Assembly: GCF_019056515.1 (NCBI RefSeq)
Contig: NZ_CP064873.1
Coordinates: 2,852,001-2,916,000, forward strand
Length of the DNA: 64,000 bases
From: Microbacterium paraoxydans
GTDB lineage: Bacteria; Actinomycetota; Actinomycetes; Actinomycetales; Microbacteriaceae
Reading direction: 5' to 3'
The notes below the pieces were generated by a model. It was given only the letters and a program-made list of their open reading frames with translations, was not told the DNA's origin and did not search any database. This document shows positions 32,845-42,803 of this stretch, in pieces. The position numbers and the translations under genes were made by a program. Position 1 is the stretch's first letter. The number at the start of each line of letters is the position of its first letter.

Positions 32845-32872
32845 ATTCTACCCCACACTCACACGGCACCAA
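32845..32872 (-). promoter_or_regulatory. Promoter of the ABC-F-MFS operon
   Basis: On the minus strand TTGGTG (32867-32872) and TAGAAT (32845-32850) are 16 bases apart. Transcription would start near 32838, next to an ATG at 32837 that opens a six-codon frame (MHLYFL). That leaves about 160 bases of leader before the ABC-F start. Confidence 0.5.
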
Positions 32873-32957
32873 CGAATCGGGTGCCGACAGCGGCTCCGGA
32901 GGCTTGATCGGTCTGATTCGGCCGCACTATCGGCGCCGCTGTCGCGGTCGGTCGGAA

Positions 32958-33305
32958 TCAGTTCAGTGCCAGCTCGGACACTTTCTCGCCGTCACGCCGT
33001 TCATCGAGTTCCTTTGCACGCACGCGACACAAGATGATCAGGCTAATGGGTCCAAATGCGATGAATTTCATCGCGTTCCACAGGCTGAGGAGGACGAGGA
33101 GATTCAGCCATGCTGGTCCGCCGCCAGCGGCCGAAGATGAGCACCAAAGCGCAAGGCCAAGGTATGGCAGGGCGAGGAGCATGGCAGGAACTCCCCACTT
33201 CAACCCACGCCGACTCCGGACCCACCGGAGCACGATGTTGCTCGGTGCGTAGCGCTGCAGGAGCGAATAGATGAAGCTCGTAATCGCCAAGACTGGACGA
33301 ATCAT
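32958..33305 (-). CDS. Small membrane protein, conserved in Microbacteriaceae
   Basis: A 115-residue protein with two membrane segments (VPAMLLALPYLGLALWC and LNLLVLLSLWNAMKFIAF followed by GPISLIIL) and a conserved RRGLKWGVPAML turn. Homologues are common in actinobacteria and are sometimes misnamed sulfate permease; the function is unknown. I chose ATG 33305, since 35 further upstream codons run into the opposite dprA gene and have no homology-like character. Confidence 0.7.
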   Translation of the reverse strand: MIRPVLAITSFIYSLLQRYAPSNIVLRWVRSRRGLKWGVPAMLLALPYLGLALWCSSSAAGGGPAWLNLLVLLSLWNAMKFIAFGPISLIILCRVRAKELDERRDGEKVSELALN

Positions 33306-33350
33306 GATGGGCCTCTCGTCACACGTCGTTCTCCGTCGAGGAAGCAGTGT

Positions 33351-34475
33351 GTGATCGAACGCCCAGAAGGGCCGCCCCGGAGGGCCCGCAGAGTTGAGAA
33401 CCTGCTTCAACCTCCAGGGTACGCCGACATTCCGATCGATGAAAGGGCAGCTCGCGCGTACCTCCTGAGCGATGCACAGCGAAGGAGGCTTTCCATGCCA
33501 ACGCTCACTGCCCTCGCCAAGGACGAAAGAACAGCTCGCCGGCTATTGGCCGTGATCAGTTCACCGGGTGACATCTCAACCGGTGCGCTTCTCTCCCGAG
33601 TTGGCGCGGTTGAGGCAATCGCTCTGATCGAGCGCGACATCGCCGTCCCAGGAATGGATGCGGTCGAATCGGCCGTCTGGCGCGATCGTATGCGTCCCCG
33701 AGCGGGTGTGGATCATCTTGCCGCACAGACGCTCAGCAGCGACGACTACCGGGTACTGATCCCGAGCGATCCAGATTGGCCGACTGGCATAGGCGACCTC
33801 GGCGATCGTGCCCCGTATGCGCTGTGGGCGCGCGGGCGTACGGATCTGCTCGGCAACACACTCTCACGATTCGTCACCGTCACCGGTGCGAGAGCAGCCA
33901 CAGCGTATGGCACGCACATCACCGAGGGCCTCGCCGGTGAGCTGGCCCGAAACGGCAAGACGCTGGTCGCTGGCGCGGCGTACGGAATCGAAGGATCAGT
34001 ACACCGTGCCGCGCTCGCCGAAGGGGGCAACACCATCGCAGTGCTCGCTTCCGGGATCGACCGCCCCTACCCCGCGGGGCACAGTGAACTGGTGGCCTCG
34101 GTCGCACGCGCTGGTCTGCTGCTTTCTGAGGCTCCGCCCAGCGTCGCACCAACCCGGCAGCGATTTCTGGATCGTTCTCGCATCCTCGCAGCAATATCCG
34201 GGGCCACGGTCGTTGTTGAGGCAGGGTTTCGGTCGGGTGCGCTTCACACTGCTCATGAGGCCAACGCACTCGGCCGAATCGTTGGTGCAGTGCCCGGCCC
34301 CATCACGAGCGCTGCCAGCTCCGGCACGAATCATCTGTTGCAAGACGGCGGAGCGGAAGTCATTGTCTGCGCGTCGGACGTGGTGCGCGCCCTGGACACT
34401 GAAGACGCTCCCGGTCGGAACTCGGTCCATCCGGGAGCGTCTCGATCAGTATCTCCAGCGAGCCGCGCGTTGTAG
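33351..34475 (+). CDS. dprA: DprA-like DNA-processing protein
   Basis: A 374-residue Rossmann-fold protein: TVTGARAATAYGTHITEGLA, VAGAAYGIEGSVHRAALAEG, VLASGIDRPYPAGHSEL and the FLDRSRILAAIS and VVVEAGFRSGALHTAHEA blocks of DprA. Host DprA loads RecA on incoming single-stranded DNA; an ICE copy may process the transferred strand. GTG start preceded by GAGGAAGC. It diverges from the small membrane-protein gene and converges with xis. Confidence 0.82.
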   Translation: MIERPEGPPRRARRVENLLQPPGYADIPIDERAARAYLLSDAQRRRLSMPTLTALAKDERTARRLLAVISSPGDISTGALLSRVGAVEAIALIERDIAVPGMDAVESAVWRDRMRPRAGVDHLAAQTLSSDDYRVLIPSDPDWPTGIGDLGDRAPYALWARGRTDLLGNTLSRFVTVTGARAATAYGTHITEGLAGELARNGKTLVAGAAYGIEGSVHRAALAEGGNTIAVLASGIDRPYPAGHSELVASVARAGLLLSEAPPSVAPTRQRFLDRSRILAAISGATVVVEAGFRSGALHTAHEANALGRIVGAVPGPITSAASSGTNHLLQDGGAEVIVCASDVVRALDTEDAPGRNSVHPGASRSVSPASRAL

Positions 34476-34478
34476 CGG

Positions 34479-34688
34479 TTACCTCACTGTGGGAATCTCC
34501 ACGACCAGAGCCTTTCGCACTTCATCGAGGTCGACACGGATGAGCCGACCGACACGGTACCCGTGCACGGTTCCATCAGAGATTCGGCGTCGAAGAGTCT
34601 TGACCGAGACCCCCAGGTTCTCTGCTGCTACTGCCAGTGATACCAGCACAGAGTCCTGGGTTGCTTGCGGTTGTCGAGCGGTCATCAT
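34479..34688 (-). CDS. xis: Excisionase-type HTH protein
   Basis: A 69-residue protein: AENLGVSVKTLRRRISDGTV followed by HGYRVGRLIRVDLDEVRKAL, the MerR-like helix-turn-helix of excisionases and recombination directionality factors. AGGAGG lies five bases before ATG 34688; a start 16 codons upstream lacks such a site. It lies between dprA and the integrase gene, about 55 bases downstream of the integrase stop, so it probably controls excision of this element. Confidence 0.8.
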   Translation of the reverse strand: MMTARQPQATQDSVLVSLAVAAENLGVSVKTLRRRISDGTVHGYRVGRLIRVDLDEVRKALVVEIPTVR

Positions 34689-34743
34689 GCGGCCCTCCTG
34701 TGAGCTGACTACCTTTGCTTCACAGGTGTCCAGCACTGTCCGG

Positions 34744-36015
34744 CTACGTCGTCTGGCCCGCGCCAGGTGCCGCGGAGATCGTCACGCCAACACGTGCACT
34801 CATGCGATCCGCCAACTCCCGATCTCTACTCATCGTGGCGTGCTGGTATCGGAGCACGATATGGATGTCAGCGTGGCCGCCGCGTCGCATCAGTTCCGCG
34901 AGAGTTGCTCCTTCCTGTGCGAAGAGCGTCAAGCCGGTGTGCCGGAGGTCATGGAACCGGAAGCGATGCGGCAGGTTTGGAACGCGCTCACGTGCGTCAG
35001 CCCAGATGTACCCCCAGCGCGTGTTCGACAGCGGCATGCTGCCGCCGGGGCTCGCTGGGATCACGGGGGCTTTGGCCTCCGCAGCAACATAGTCGTTGAG
35101 GTGTTCCTTCAGGCGCTGGATCATGATTTTCGGAACACTCAACGAACGCTTACCCGCCTCGCTTTTCAGCTCCGTGTAGTCGCCGGTGTTGGCATTGAGC
35201 TGGCGACGCACGTGCAGTGTTGCGCTGCCATCATCATGCCATTCAATATCTCGGCGCTGCACGCCCAGGCACTCGCCCCGTCGGAGTTGGCACCACGCGG
35301 CAAGCTGCACCATGATCGCCCACTGGGTCGGCACTGCCTCATACAGTGCTTCGACCTGTACCGGCGTGATGACGTCTTCGCTTTCGTCGTGGTCGGCATC
35401 GTAACGGACGGACTCCTGACGCGGAATCGATACGTTCGGTGCCGCGGGGATGATGCCATCGCGAGCGGCTTGGCGCAGGATCATCATGAGCACGATCAGC
35501 ACCGGTCTTGTGATTCCGTTGAACTTCGATCTCGGGTTCAGCGGAGCCGGGATTCTGTCGAGTCGGTCTGTCATCACGCGGATGCGGTCGATATCGATGT
35601 CCCTCATTGGAGTGTCTCCGAACTCAGGAACGAGATAGCCCAAGACCTTGCCCTGATAGGAGCGGACAGTGCCGACGGCACGTATCTTGCCGCTTCGGTT
35701 CGGCTCGGTCTTGATCATCTGCAACCAGCGCTTCGAGTACTCCTCGAAACCCATGGATCGCGACTGCTCAGCGGCAGTCTCGGCGCGGCGTCGCTCCGCA
35801 ATGACTTCTGGCGGCTCCCACAGGCCGAGAGAGATCTTCGAGTGCATCGACGCGAGCCACTTTCGCGCATCGGTCTTCGTGACGAACGTCAGCGCCTTGT
35901 CGTCCTCGGTTCGCGCCGGGTACATCTCGCCATCTGGCGCGGGATAGCGGGCCTGCCAGCGACCCGACGGGAGCTTGCGCAAGCTGCCCCATGCCTCGCG
36001 TTTCGTCCCGCTCAT
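34744..36015 (-). CDS. int: Tyrosine site-specific integrase
   Basis: A 423-residue recombinase. The N-terminal arm-binding domain reads WGSLRKLPSGRWQARYPAPD. The core-binding domain follows, and the catalytic domain has Arg in CQLRRGECLG, HDLRHTG (H-x-x-R), RGGHADI and the nucleophile Tyr in LRYQHAT. ATG 36015 has GGGAG upstream; an upstream ATG at 36063 overlaps the arm repeats. It is the last ICE gene before the nrd operon, so the right attachment site should lie in 36016-36300. Confidence 0.9.
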   Translation of the reverse strand: MSGTKREAWGSLRKLPSGRWQARYPAPDGEMYPARTEDDKALTFVTKTDARKWLASMHSKISLGLWEPPEVIAERRRAETAAEQSRSMGFEEYSKRWLQMIKTEPNRSGKIRAVGTVRSYQGKVLGYLVPEFGDTPMRDIDIDRIRVMTDRLDRIPAPLNPRSKFNGITRPVLIVLMMILRQAARDGIIPAAPNVSIPRQESVRYDADHDESEDVITPVQVEALYEAVPTQWAIMVQLAAWCQLRRGECLGVQRRDIEWHDDGSATLHVRRQLNANTGDYTELKSEAGKRSLSVPKIMIQRLKEHLNDYVAAEAKAPVIPASPGGSMPLSNTRWGYIWADARERVPNLPHRFRFHDLRHTGLTLFAQEGATLAELMRRGGHADIHIVLRYQHATMSRDRELADRMSARVGVTISAAPGAGQTT

Positions 36016-36055
36016 GATGCACTCCCGTGTACTCGGATGGACGCGGTTGGACCCT

Positions 36056-36247
36056 CGTGCCACTCCGTGCCACTAGATCCGCGTGAACACCGAAACCCGC
36101 GTGTTTCCGCGGATCGTGGGGCATCACCCGAGCTTCCTATGGCACGAAGTGGCACGGCCTCGGCGGTGTGCCAACCCCAAATTTCGGGTGGCTGGCCTCC
36201 TCGCTTCCATGGGGAAGGTGTGCGCGTGCCATCCACGTGCCACTCCG
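36056..36247. repeat. Arm-type integrase binding repeats (GTGCCAC)
   Basis: GTGCCAC occurs at 36057-36063, 36067-36073 and 36237-36243, with a near copy GTGCCAT at 36226-36232 and inverted copies at 36139-36145 (one mismatch) and 36149-36155. The 12-mer CGTGCCACTCCG is exact at 36056-36067 and 36236-36247. The position between int and the element end is typical for arm sites. Confidence 0.65.
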
Positions 36248-36275
36248 AACGGACATTCCTGGTCATCTCTGTTCT

Positions 36276-36295
36276 CCTCTGTCGTCGAACAGAGG
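36276..36295. other. Candidate attachment-site core of the ICE
   Basis: CCTCTGT and ACAGAGG form a perfect inverted repeat around CGTCGA, the 7-6-7 shape of tyrosine-recombinase core sites. It lies between the arm repeats and the nrd terminator, where the element must end. The other att copy is outside the window. Confidence 0.45.
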
Positions 36296-36299
36296 GCAT

Positions 36300-36342
36300 A
36301 AAAACGGCCCGAACCCGCGAGATTTCGCGGATCCGGGCCGTT
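36300..36342 (-). terminator. Rho-independent terminator of the nrd operon
   Basis: AACGGCCCG (36303-36311) pairs with CGGGCCGTT (36334-36342), and CCGCGA (36315-36320) with TCGCGG (36325-36330). In the nrdF direction the stem is followed by five Ts. It lies about 36 bases after the nrdF stop. Confidence 0.8.
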
Positions 36343-36378
36343 GACCAGGCTTTTCAGCCGAGGCTTCTCAGAAAACTT

Positions 36379-37398
<1,020 letters not shown>

Positions 37399-39543
37399 TC
37401 AGAGCATGCACGAGACGCACTCGGTCATGTCGGTGCCCTCGAGCGCCAGCTGACGCAGACGGATGTAGTAGATCGTCTTGATGCCCTTGCGCCATGCGTA
37501 GATCTGGGCCTTGTTGATGTCACGCGTGGTGGCGGTGTCCTTGAAGAACAGCGTCAGCGACAGGCCCTGGTCGACGTGCTGCGTGGCCGCGGCGTACGTG
37601 TCGATGACCTTCTCGTAGCCGATCTCGTACGCGTCCTGGTAGTACTCCAGGTTGTCGTTCGTCATGAACGCCGCCGGGTAGTAGACGCGACCGAGCTTGC
37701 CTTCCTTGCGGATCTCGATCTTCGAGGCGATCGGGTGGATCGAGGAGGTCGAGTTGTTGATGTAGGAGATCGAGCCCGTCGGCGGCACGGCCTGCAGGTT
37801 CTGGTTGTAGATGCCGTGCTCCTGGATCGACGCCTTGAGCTGGACCCAGTCCTCCTGCGTCGGGATGTGCTTGCCCGCGAAGAGCTCCTTGACCTTCTCG
37901 GTCTCCGGGACCCAGGCGCGGTCGATGTACTTGTCGAAGAACTCGCCGGACGCGTAGGTCGAGTCGGCGAATCCGTCGAACGCCGTGCCGCGCTCGATCG
38001 CGAGCTGGTTCGAGGCGCGCAGCGCGTGGAACAGCACGGTGTAGAAGTAGATGTTCGTGAAGTCGACACCCTCCTCCGAGCCGTAGAAGACGTGCTCGCG
38101 GGCGAGGTAGCCGTGCAGGTTCATCTGACCCAGGCCGATCGCGTGCGACCGGTCGTTGCCGTCCTCGATCGAGCGGACCGAGCGGATGTGGCTCTGGTCG
38201 CTGACCGCGGTGAGCGCGCGGATCGCGGTCTCGACCGTCTGGCCGAGGTCGTCGGCGTCCATCGACAGCGCGATGTTCATCGAGCCGAGGTTGCAGGAGA
38301 TGTCCTTGCCGATCTCCTTGTACGACAGGTCGTCGTTGTAGGTGGTCGGCGTGTTCACCTGCAGGATCTCGCTGCAGAGGTTCGACATGTTGATGCGCCC
38401 CTTGATGGGGTTGGCCTTGTTGACCGTGTCCTCGAACATGACGTACGGGTAGCCGGACTCGAACTGGATTTCGGCGACGGTCTGGAAGAACTCGCGGGCG
38501 TTGATCTTCGTCTTCTTGATGCGCGGGTCGTCGACCATCTCGCGGTACTTCTCGGTGACCGAGATGTCGCCGAACGGGACGCCGTAGACCTTCTCCACGT
38601 CGTACGGCGAGAACAGGTACATGTCCTCGTCGTTCTTGGCGAGCTCGAACGTGATGTCCGGCACCACGACACCGAGCGACAGCGTCTTGATGCGGATCTT
38701 CTCGTCCGCGTTCTCGCGCTTCGTGTCGAGGAAGCGCATGATGTCGGGGTGGTGGGCGTTGAGGTACACCGCACCCGCACCCTGACGCGCGCCGAGCTGG
38801 TTGGCGTAGCTGAAGCTGTCTTCGAGGAGCTTCATGACCGGGATGATGCCCGAGGACTGGTTCTCGATCTGCTTGATCGGGGCGCCCGCCTCGCGGATGT
38901 TCGACAGCAGCAGGGCCACGCCGCCGCCGCGCTTCGAGAGCTGCAGGGCGGAGTTGATGCCGCGGGCGATCGACTCCATGTTGTCCTCGATGCGCAGCAG
39001 GAAGCAGCTGACGAGTTCGCCGCGCTGGGCCTTGCCCGCGTTGAGGAAGGTCGGGGTGGCCGGCTGGAAGCGACCGGAGATGATCTCCTCGACGAGGTTC
39101 ACGGCGAGCTTCTCGTCGCCGTCGGCCAGGGCGAGCGCGGTCATCACGACGCGGTCCTCGAAGCGCTCGAGGTAGCGCTTGCCGTCGAACGTCTTCAGCG
39201 TGTAGCTCGTGTAGTACTTGAAGGCGCCCAGGAACGTCTCGAAGCGGAACTTCTTCGAGTAGGCGAGGTCGTTGAGCTTCTGCACGAAGTCGAACGAGTA
39301 CTTCTCGATGACGGCGCCCTCGTAGTACTCCTTCTCCACGAGGTAGTCCAAGCGCTCCTTGAGCGAGTGGAAGAACACCGTGTTCTGGTTCACGTGCTGC
39401 AGGAAGTACTCCCGCGCGGCGCGCTTGTCGGCGTCGAACTGGATCTTCCCGTTCGCGTCGTACAGGTTCAGCATCGCGTTGAGCGCGTGGTAGTCCAGGC
39501 CCTCGTACGCGGGGTTCACCTTGAATGCCACTGTCTCGGTCAC
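37399..39543 (-). CDS. nrdE: Class Ib ribonucleotide reductase, alpha subunit
   Basis: A 714-residue catalytic subunit. [20 protein letters not shown] starts the ATP-cone-less NrdE N terminus; further landmarks are [36 protein letters not shown] and the C-terminal cysteine pair TECVSCML that is reduced by NrdH. I chose the GTG whose GTGA overlaps the nrdI stop; an upstream frame extension lies inside nrdI. Confidence 0.96.
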   Translation of the reverse strand: MTETVAFKVNPAYEGLDYHALNAMLNLYDANGKIQFDADKRAAREYFLQHVNQNTVFFHSLKERLDYLVEKEYYEGAVIEKYSFDFVQKLNDLAYSKKFRFETFLGAFKYYTSYTLKTFDGKRYLERFEDRVVMTALALADGDEKLAVNLVEEIISGRFQPATPTFLNAGKAQRGELVSCFLLRIEDNMESIARGINSALQLSKRGGGVALLLSNIREAGAPIKQIENQSSGIIPVMKLLEDSFSYANQLGARQGAGAVYLNAHHPDIMRFLDTKRENADEKIRIKTLSLGVVVPDITFELAKNDEDMYLFSPYDVEKVYGVPFGDISVTEKYREMVDDPRIKKTKINAREFFQTVAEIQFESGYPYVMFEDTVNKANPIKGRINMSNLCSEILQVNTPTTYNDDLSYKEIGKDISCNLGSMNIALSMDADDLGQTVETAIRALTAVSDQSHIRSVRSIEDGNDRSHAIGLGQMNLHGYLAREHVFYGSEEGVDFTNIYFYTVLFHALRASNQLAIERGTAFDGFADSTYASGEFFDKYIDRAWVPETEKVKELFAGKHIPTQEDWVQLKASIQEHGIYNQNLQAVPPTGSISYINNSTSSIHPIASKIEIRKEGKLGRVYYPAAFMTNDNLEYYQDAYEIGYEKVIDTYAAATQHVDQGLSLTLFFKDTATTRDINKAQIYAWRKGIKTIYYIRLRQLALEGTDMTECVSCML

Positions 39544-39974
39544 TGAAGATTCCACCGTCGTTCCAATCCGTCGCTCACGCGATCCACGTCGTCCTGTGTG
39601 CCGAAGATCTCGAGCCGATACAAGTGAGGCACGTGGCACTTGCGGCTGATGATGTCGCCGGCGAGGCAGAACGCGTCGCCGAAGTTGGTGTTGCCCGCGG
39701 AGATGACCCCGCGGATGTGGCGCCGGTTGCGCTCGTCGTTGAGGAACCGGATCACCTGCTTGGGCACGGCCCCCTTCTCGACCCCGCGCCCGACGCCCCC
39801 GCCGTAGGTGGGGGTGACCAGCACGAAGGGCTCGTCGGCGACGAGGTCCTCTTCGTTCCGGTGGAGGGGGATGCGTCGGGCGGGGAGCCCGAGCTTCTCG
39901 ATGAAGCGCGCGGTGTTACCCGACACGCTCGAGAAGTAGACCAGGAGCGGCGCTGCGGTCGCGACGGCGCTCAT
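39540..39974 (-). CDS. nrdI: NrdI flavodoxin-like protein
   Basis: A 144-residue FMN protein that activates the dimanganese centre of NrdF. FMN-binding features are [20 protein letters not shown] and VTPTYGGG, then [23 protein letters not shown] 39974 has AAGGAGAGAGCT directly upstream. Its stop overlaps the nrdE start. Confidence 0.95.
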   Translation of the reverse strand: MSAVATAAPLLVYFSSVSGNTARFIEKLGLPARRIPLHRNEEDLVADEPFVLVTPTYGGGVGRGVEKGAVPKQVIRFLNDERNRRHIRGVISAGNTNFGDAFCLAGDIISRKCHVPHLYRLEIFGTQDDVDRVSDGLERRWNLQ

Positions 39975-39991
39975 AGCTCTCTCCTTGGGTT

Positions 39992-40028
39992 CCTGAGCCT
40001 GTCGAAGGGCCGGGTGGCGAGCCTGTCG
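39992..40028 (-). repeat. GAGCCTGTCGAAG interspersed repeats, copies 2 and 3
   Basis: CCTGAGCCTGTCGAAGG at 39992-40008 and a partial copy GAGCCTGTCG at 40019-40028 fill the nrdH-nrdI gap. They match the repeat between nrdE and nrdF. Confidence 0.5.
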
Positions 40029-40030
40029 GA

Positions 40031-40264
40031 CTACGCCAGGCGGGACGCGAGCTCGTCGATCTTGTCGGGACGGAAGCCCGACCAGTGGTCCTCGTCCGTG
40101 ACGACGACCGGCGCCTGCATGTAGCCGAGCGCCTTGACCTGCTCCAGGGCCGTCGGGTCCTCCGACAGGTCGTGGATCTCGTACTCGATGCCCTTGGCAT
40201 CCAGGGCACGGTAGGTCGCGTTGCACTGGACGCAGGAAGGCTTGGTGTACACCGTGATCGACAT
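40031..40264 (-). CDS. nrdH: NrdH glutaredoxin-like redoxin
   Basis: A 77-residue thioredoxin-fold electron donor for NrdE. The active site is CVQC at residues 11-14, followed by [20 protein letters not shown] and [12 protein letters not shown], the NrdH signature. First gene of the leftward nrdHIEF operon. Confidence 0.95.
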   Translation of the reverse strand: MSITVYTKPSCVQCNATYRALDAKGIEYEIHDLSEDPTALEQVKALGYMQAPVVVTDEDHWSGFRPDKIDELASRLA

Positions 40265-40640
40265 CTGAACCCCTCAAATCTCTGGTTTCTCCGGCAGACC
40301 TCCGCCGGGATCTCAATACTACATATAGGGACGGACATTCGGTGCGACCACAAGGGGTAGTAGTTACATCCGTGTAGTTTTTCCACCGCTCTCTACAGAT
40401 ACAACACAGGTTGTCCACCGTTTCTTCCACAGGCGGACCCCCTCTCCCGGGGTCGTCGACCCGCGGGAAATCGCGGCTGGGAGGAGCCTGTGAGAGATCC
40501 ATCCACAGGGGCACCCTACGAGGGGCTTCCGACATCCCCAGGCCTGTGGAATTCGCCCGTCGGCGTGTCCACGGCGTGTCGCGGCGTGTCGGTCGTCGGC
40601 CCGTCCCTCCGACGTCGCCGCCGCCCGGTACCGTTGTCGA
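40265..40640. promoter_or_regulatory. nrd promoter region with a probable NrdR box
   Basis: Read toward nrdH, CCCTATATGTAGTATT (plus-strand positions 40315-40330) matches the NrdR consensus core (CwAtATaTwGt) with one or two mismatches. NrdR represses ribonucleotide reductase genes when dATP is high. No second box is clear. The rest of this gap up to the MFS start contains several scattered CCACAGG words and no gene that I can support. Confidence 0.45.
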
Positions 40641-41849
40641 GTGGCGGGCTATCGGGATCTTCTTCGCACGCCGGGAGTGGGCCGCATGATCGCCGCCCAG
40701 CTCACCGCGCGCTTCCCCAACGGGATGATGTCCTTGGCGATCCTGCTGCACGTCGAGCAGCAGACCGGATCGTACGGATCGGCGGGCCTCGTGCTCGCCG
40801 CGACCAGCGTCGGCCAGGCGGTCGCCGGCCCCATCACCAGCCGGTGGATGGGCGCCTGGGGCATGCGGCGGGTGCTGACCCTCACCCTGTCCGTCTGCGT
40901 GATCGCCGTGCTCGGTCTCGGGCTGCTGCCGCTCTCCGTCCCCGGCTACATGGCTCTCGGCATGATCGCCGGCCTGTCGACCCCGCCCGTGCAGGCGGCC
41001 GTCCGCACGATCTACCCCAAGCTCGTGAACGCCGGCCAGCTCACGCCGCTGTTCTCCCTCGACGCGTCCCTGCAGGAGATCATCTGGGTGCTGGCCCCGG
41101 TGGTCATCACCCTCGTCTCCACCCAGGTCGGCACCATGGAGGGTCTGCTCCTGGTGGCGATCGTCCTCGTCGCCGGCGGCGCGTGGTTCATCCTCTCCCC
41201 CGAGGTCGGCCGCGTGCGCATCCCCCGCAGCCGCAATGCGCTGGGCAAGGTCGTCCTCAAGCCGCCCGTGCTCCTCGCGACGGTCATCGGTTTCCTCCTC
41301 ATCGGCGCCTGCTCGGCGGTCGAGGTCGGCGTGGTCGCGACGTTCGAGCACGGCAGCCTCGCGGCGGGCCTCATCCTCGCCGTCTTCTCCGCCGGCAGCC
41401 TGGCCGGCGGTCTCGCCTTCGGCCACATCCCGATCGTCCCGTGGGCCATGGCGCGCCGCCTGCTCATCGTCACCGTGGGCCTGGCCCTCACGATGGTGAT
41501 GCTCAACGTCTTCTGGCTGGGCGGCACGCTCATCCTCGCCGGCATCGGCATCGCTCCCGCCCTCGCGGTGCTGTTCGCCATCACCACGGCCAGCGTGAAG
41601 TTCAGCGAGACCGCCGAGGCCTTCGGCTGGGCGGGCACCGGCCAGCTCATCGGCGCCGCAGCCGGATCGGCGGTCGCCGGCTTCCTCGTCGACGTCGGCG
41701 ACTGGCGCGGCGCCTACCTGGCCGCCACCATCTTCGCGGGCGTCGGACTGCTCGTCTCGATCGTGTTCGTGCGCTCCTTCCCCGATCTGCGTCACCGCGA
41801 CGCGAGCCCCCATCCCGATACCGAGCCCCTGGCGGTCACCCCCTCATGA
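40641..41849 (+). CDS. MFS transporter
   Basis: A 402-residue transporter with about twelve membrane segments, starting at [20 protein letters not shown]. It resembles the MFS_1 drug/sugar-efflux type with conserved [16 protein letters not shown] in loop 2-3. Substrate unknown. Start GTG at 40641. Its stop overlaps the PfkB kinase start (ATGA), so it may move the substrate of that kinase. Confidence 0.82.
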   Translation: MAGYRDLLRTPGVGRMIAAQLTARFPNGMMSLAILLHVEQQTGSYGSAGLVLAATSVGQAVAGPITSRWMGAWGMRRVLTLTLSVCVIAVLGLGLLPLSVPGYMALGMIAGLSTPPVQAAVRTIYPKLVNAGQLTPLFSLDASLQEIIWVLAPVVITLVSTQVGTMEGLLLVAIVLVAGGAWFILSPEVGRVRIPRSRNALGKVVLKPPVLLATVIGFLLIGACSAVEVGVVATFEHGSLAAGLILAVFSAGSLAGGLAFGHIPIVPWAMARRLLIVTVGLALTMVMLNVFWLGGTLILAGIGIAPALAVLFAITTASVKFSETAEAFGWAGTGQLIGAAAGSAVAGFLVDVGDWRGAYLAATIFAGVGLLVSIVFVRSFPDLRHRDASPHPDTEPLAVTPS

Positions 41850-42763
41850 GCCCCTCCGTCCCGTCCTCCTCCCCCGCGATCGTGTGCGTCGGCGAGTCGA
41901 TGGCGCTGATCACTCCCACCGGCGCCGACCTCGCGTCCGCCGACACGGCGTCGATCACGCACGCGGGCGCGGAGGCGAACGTCGCGGTCGGCGTGGCGGC
42001 CGCGGGCCACCGCGCCGCCTGGGCCTCCCGCCTCGGCGACGATCCCCTCGGCCGACGTCTCACCGCCGAGCTGGAACGGCGTCGCGTCGAGTTGTGGACC
42101 GAACTCGACGCCGAGGCACCGACCGGTGTGATGTTCAAGGATCCCGGCGTGGAGTCGTCGGCCGTCTACTACTACCGCCGCGGCTCGGCCGCCTCGCGCA
42201 TGGCACCGGGGTTCCTGTCCCCCGCGCAGCTCGCCGGCGTGCGCATCGTGCACACCACGGGCATCACCCCGGCGCTGTCCGCGACGTGCCTGGCGATGGT
42301 CGACCAGCTCTTCGCCGACGCGCGCACCGCCGGAGCCGTCGTCTCGTTCGACGTCAACGACCGCCGGGCGCTGTGGAGCCCGGAAGAGGCGGCCGCCACC
42401 CTGGCTCGTCTGGCCGACGCCGCCGACATCGCCTTCGTCGGCCGCGACGAGGCCGAGCGCATCTGGGGCACCGCCACAGCAGCGGAGATCCGCGCCCACC
42501 TCCCGCACTGCGGTCTCCTCGTCGTCAAGGACGGCGACGTCGGCGCGACGGCGTTCGCGGGCGACGCGGATCCGGTGTTCGTTCCCGCGCCGGTGGTCGA
42601 CGTCGTCGAGCCCGTCGGTGCCGGCGACGCCTTCGCGTCCGGGTTCCTCGCCGCGACGCTCGACGGCGCCGACCTCGAGACCCGCCTGGCCGCCGGACAC
42701 GAGGCCGCCGCGCGGGTGCTCCGCATCGCGGCCGACCTGCCGCCCCTGGAGCCCGCGCGCTGA
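41846..42763 (+). CDS. PfkB-family carbohydrate kinase (2-keto-3-deoxygluconate kinase-like)
   Basis: A 305-residue kinase: VCVGESMALITPTGADL, GAEANVAVGVAAAGHRAAW and the PfkB signature PVGAGDAFASGFLAA with the catalytic Asp in GAGD. The closest named group by pattern is KDG kinase (GE-M-x-L start and SRLGDDPLG). ATG 41846 is joined to the MFS stop. Confidence 0.83.
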   Translation: MSPSVPSSSPAIVCVGESMALITPTGADLASADTASITHAGAEANVAVGVAAAGHRAAWASRLGDDPLGRRLTAELERRRVELWTELDAEAPTGVMFKDPGVESSAVYYYRRGSAASRMAPGFLSPAQLAGVRIVHTTGITPALSATCLAMVDQLFADARTAGAVVSFDVNDRRALWSPEEAAATLARLADAADIAFVGRDEAERIWGTATAAEIRAHLPHCGLLVVKDGDVGATAFAGDADPVFVPAPVVDVVEPVGAGDAFASGFLAATLDGADLETRLAAGHEAAARVLRIAADLPPLEPAR

Positions 42764-42803
42764 CGCCGCCCGCCACGCCCCGGCGCGGTCGTAGGCTGGT
42801 GCC

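Noticed and set aside
34479..34736. Longer xis starting at 34736
   Set aside because: The extra 16 codons have no ribosome site, while AGGAGG precedes the ATG at 34688.
40400..40530. Cluster of CCACAGG and TGTCCACC words resembling DnaA boxes
   Set aside because: None matches TTATCCACA well and no replication gene is nearby, so an origin is not supported.
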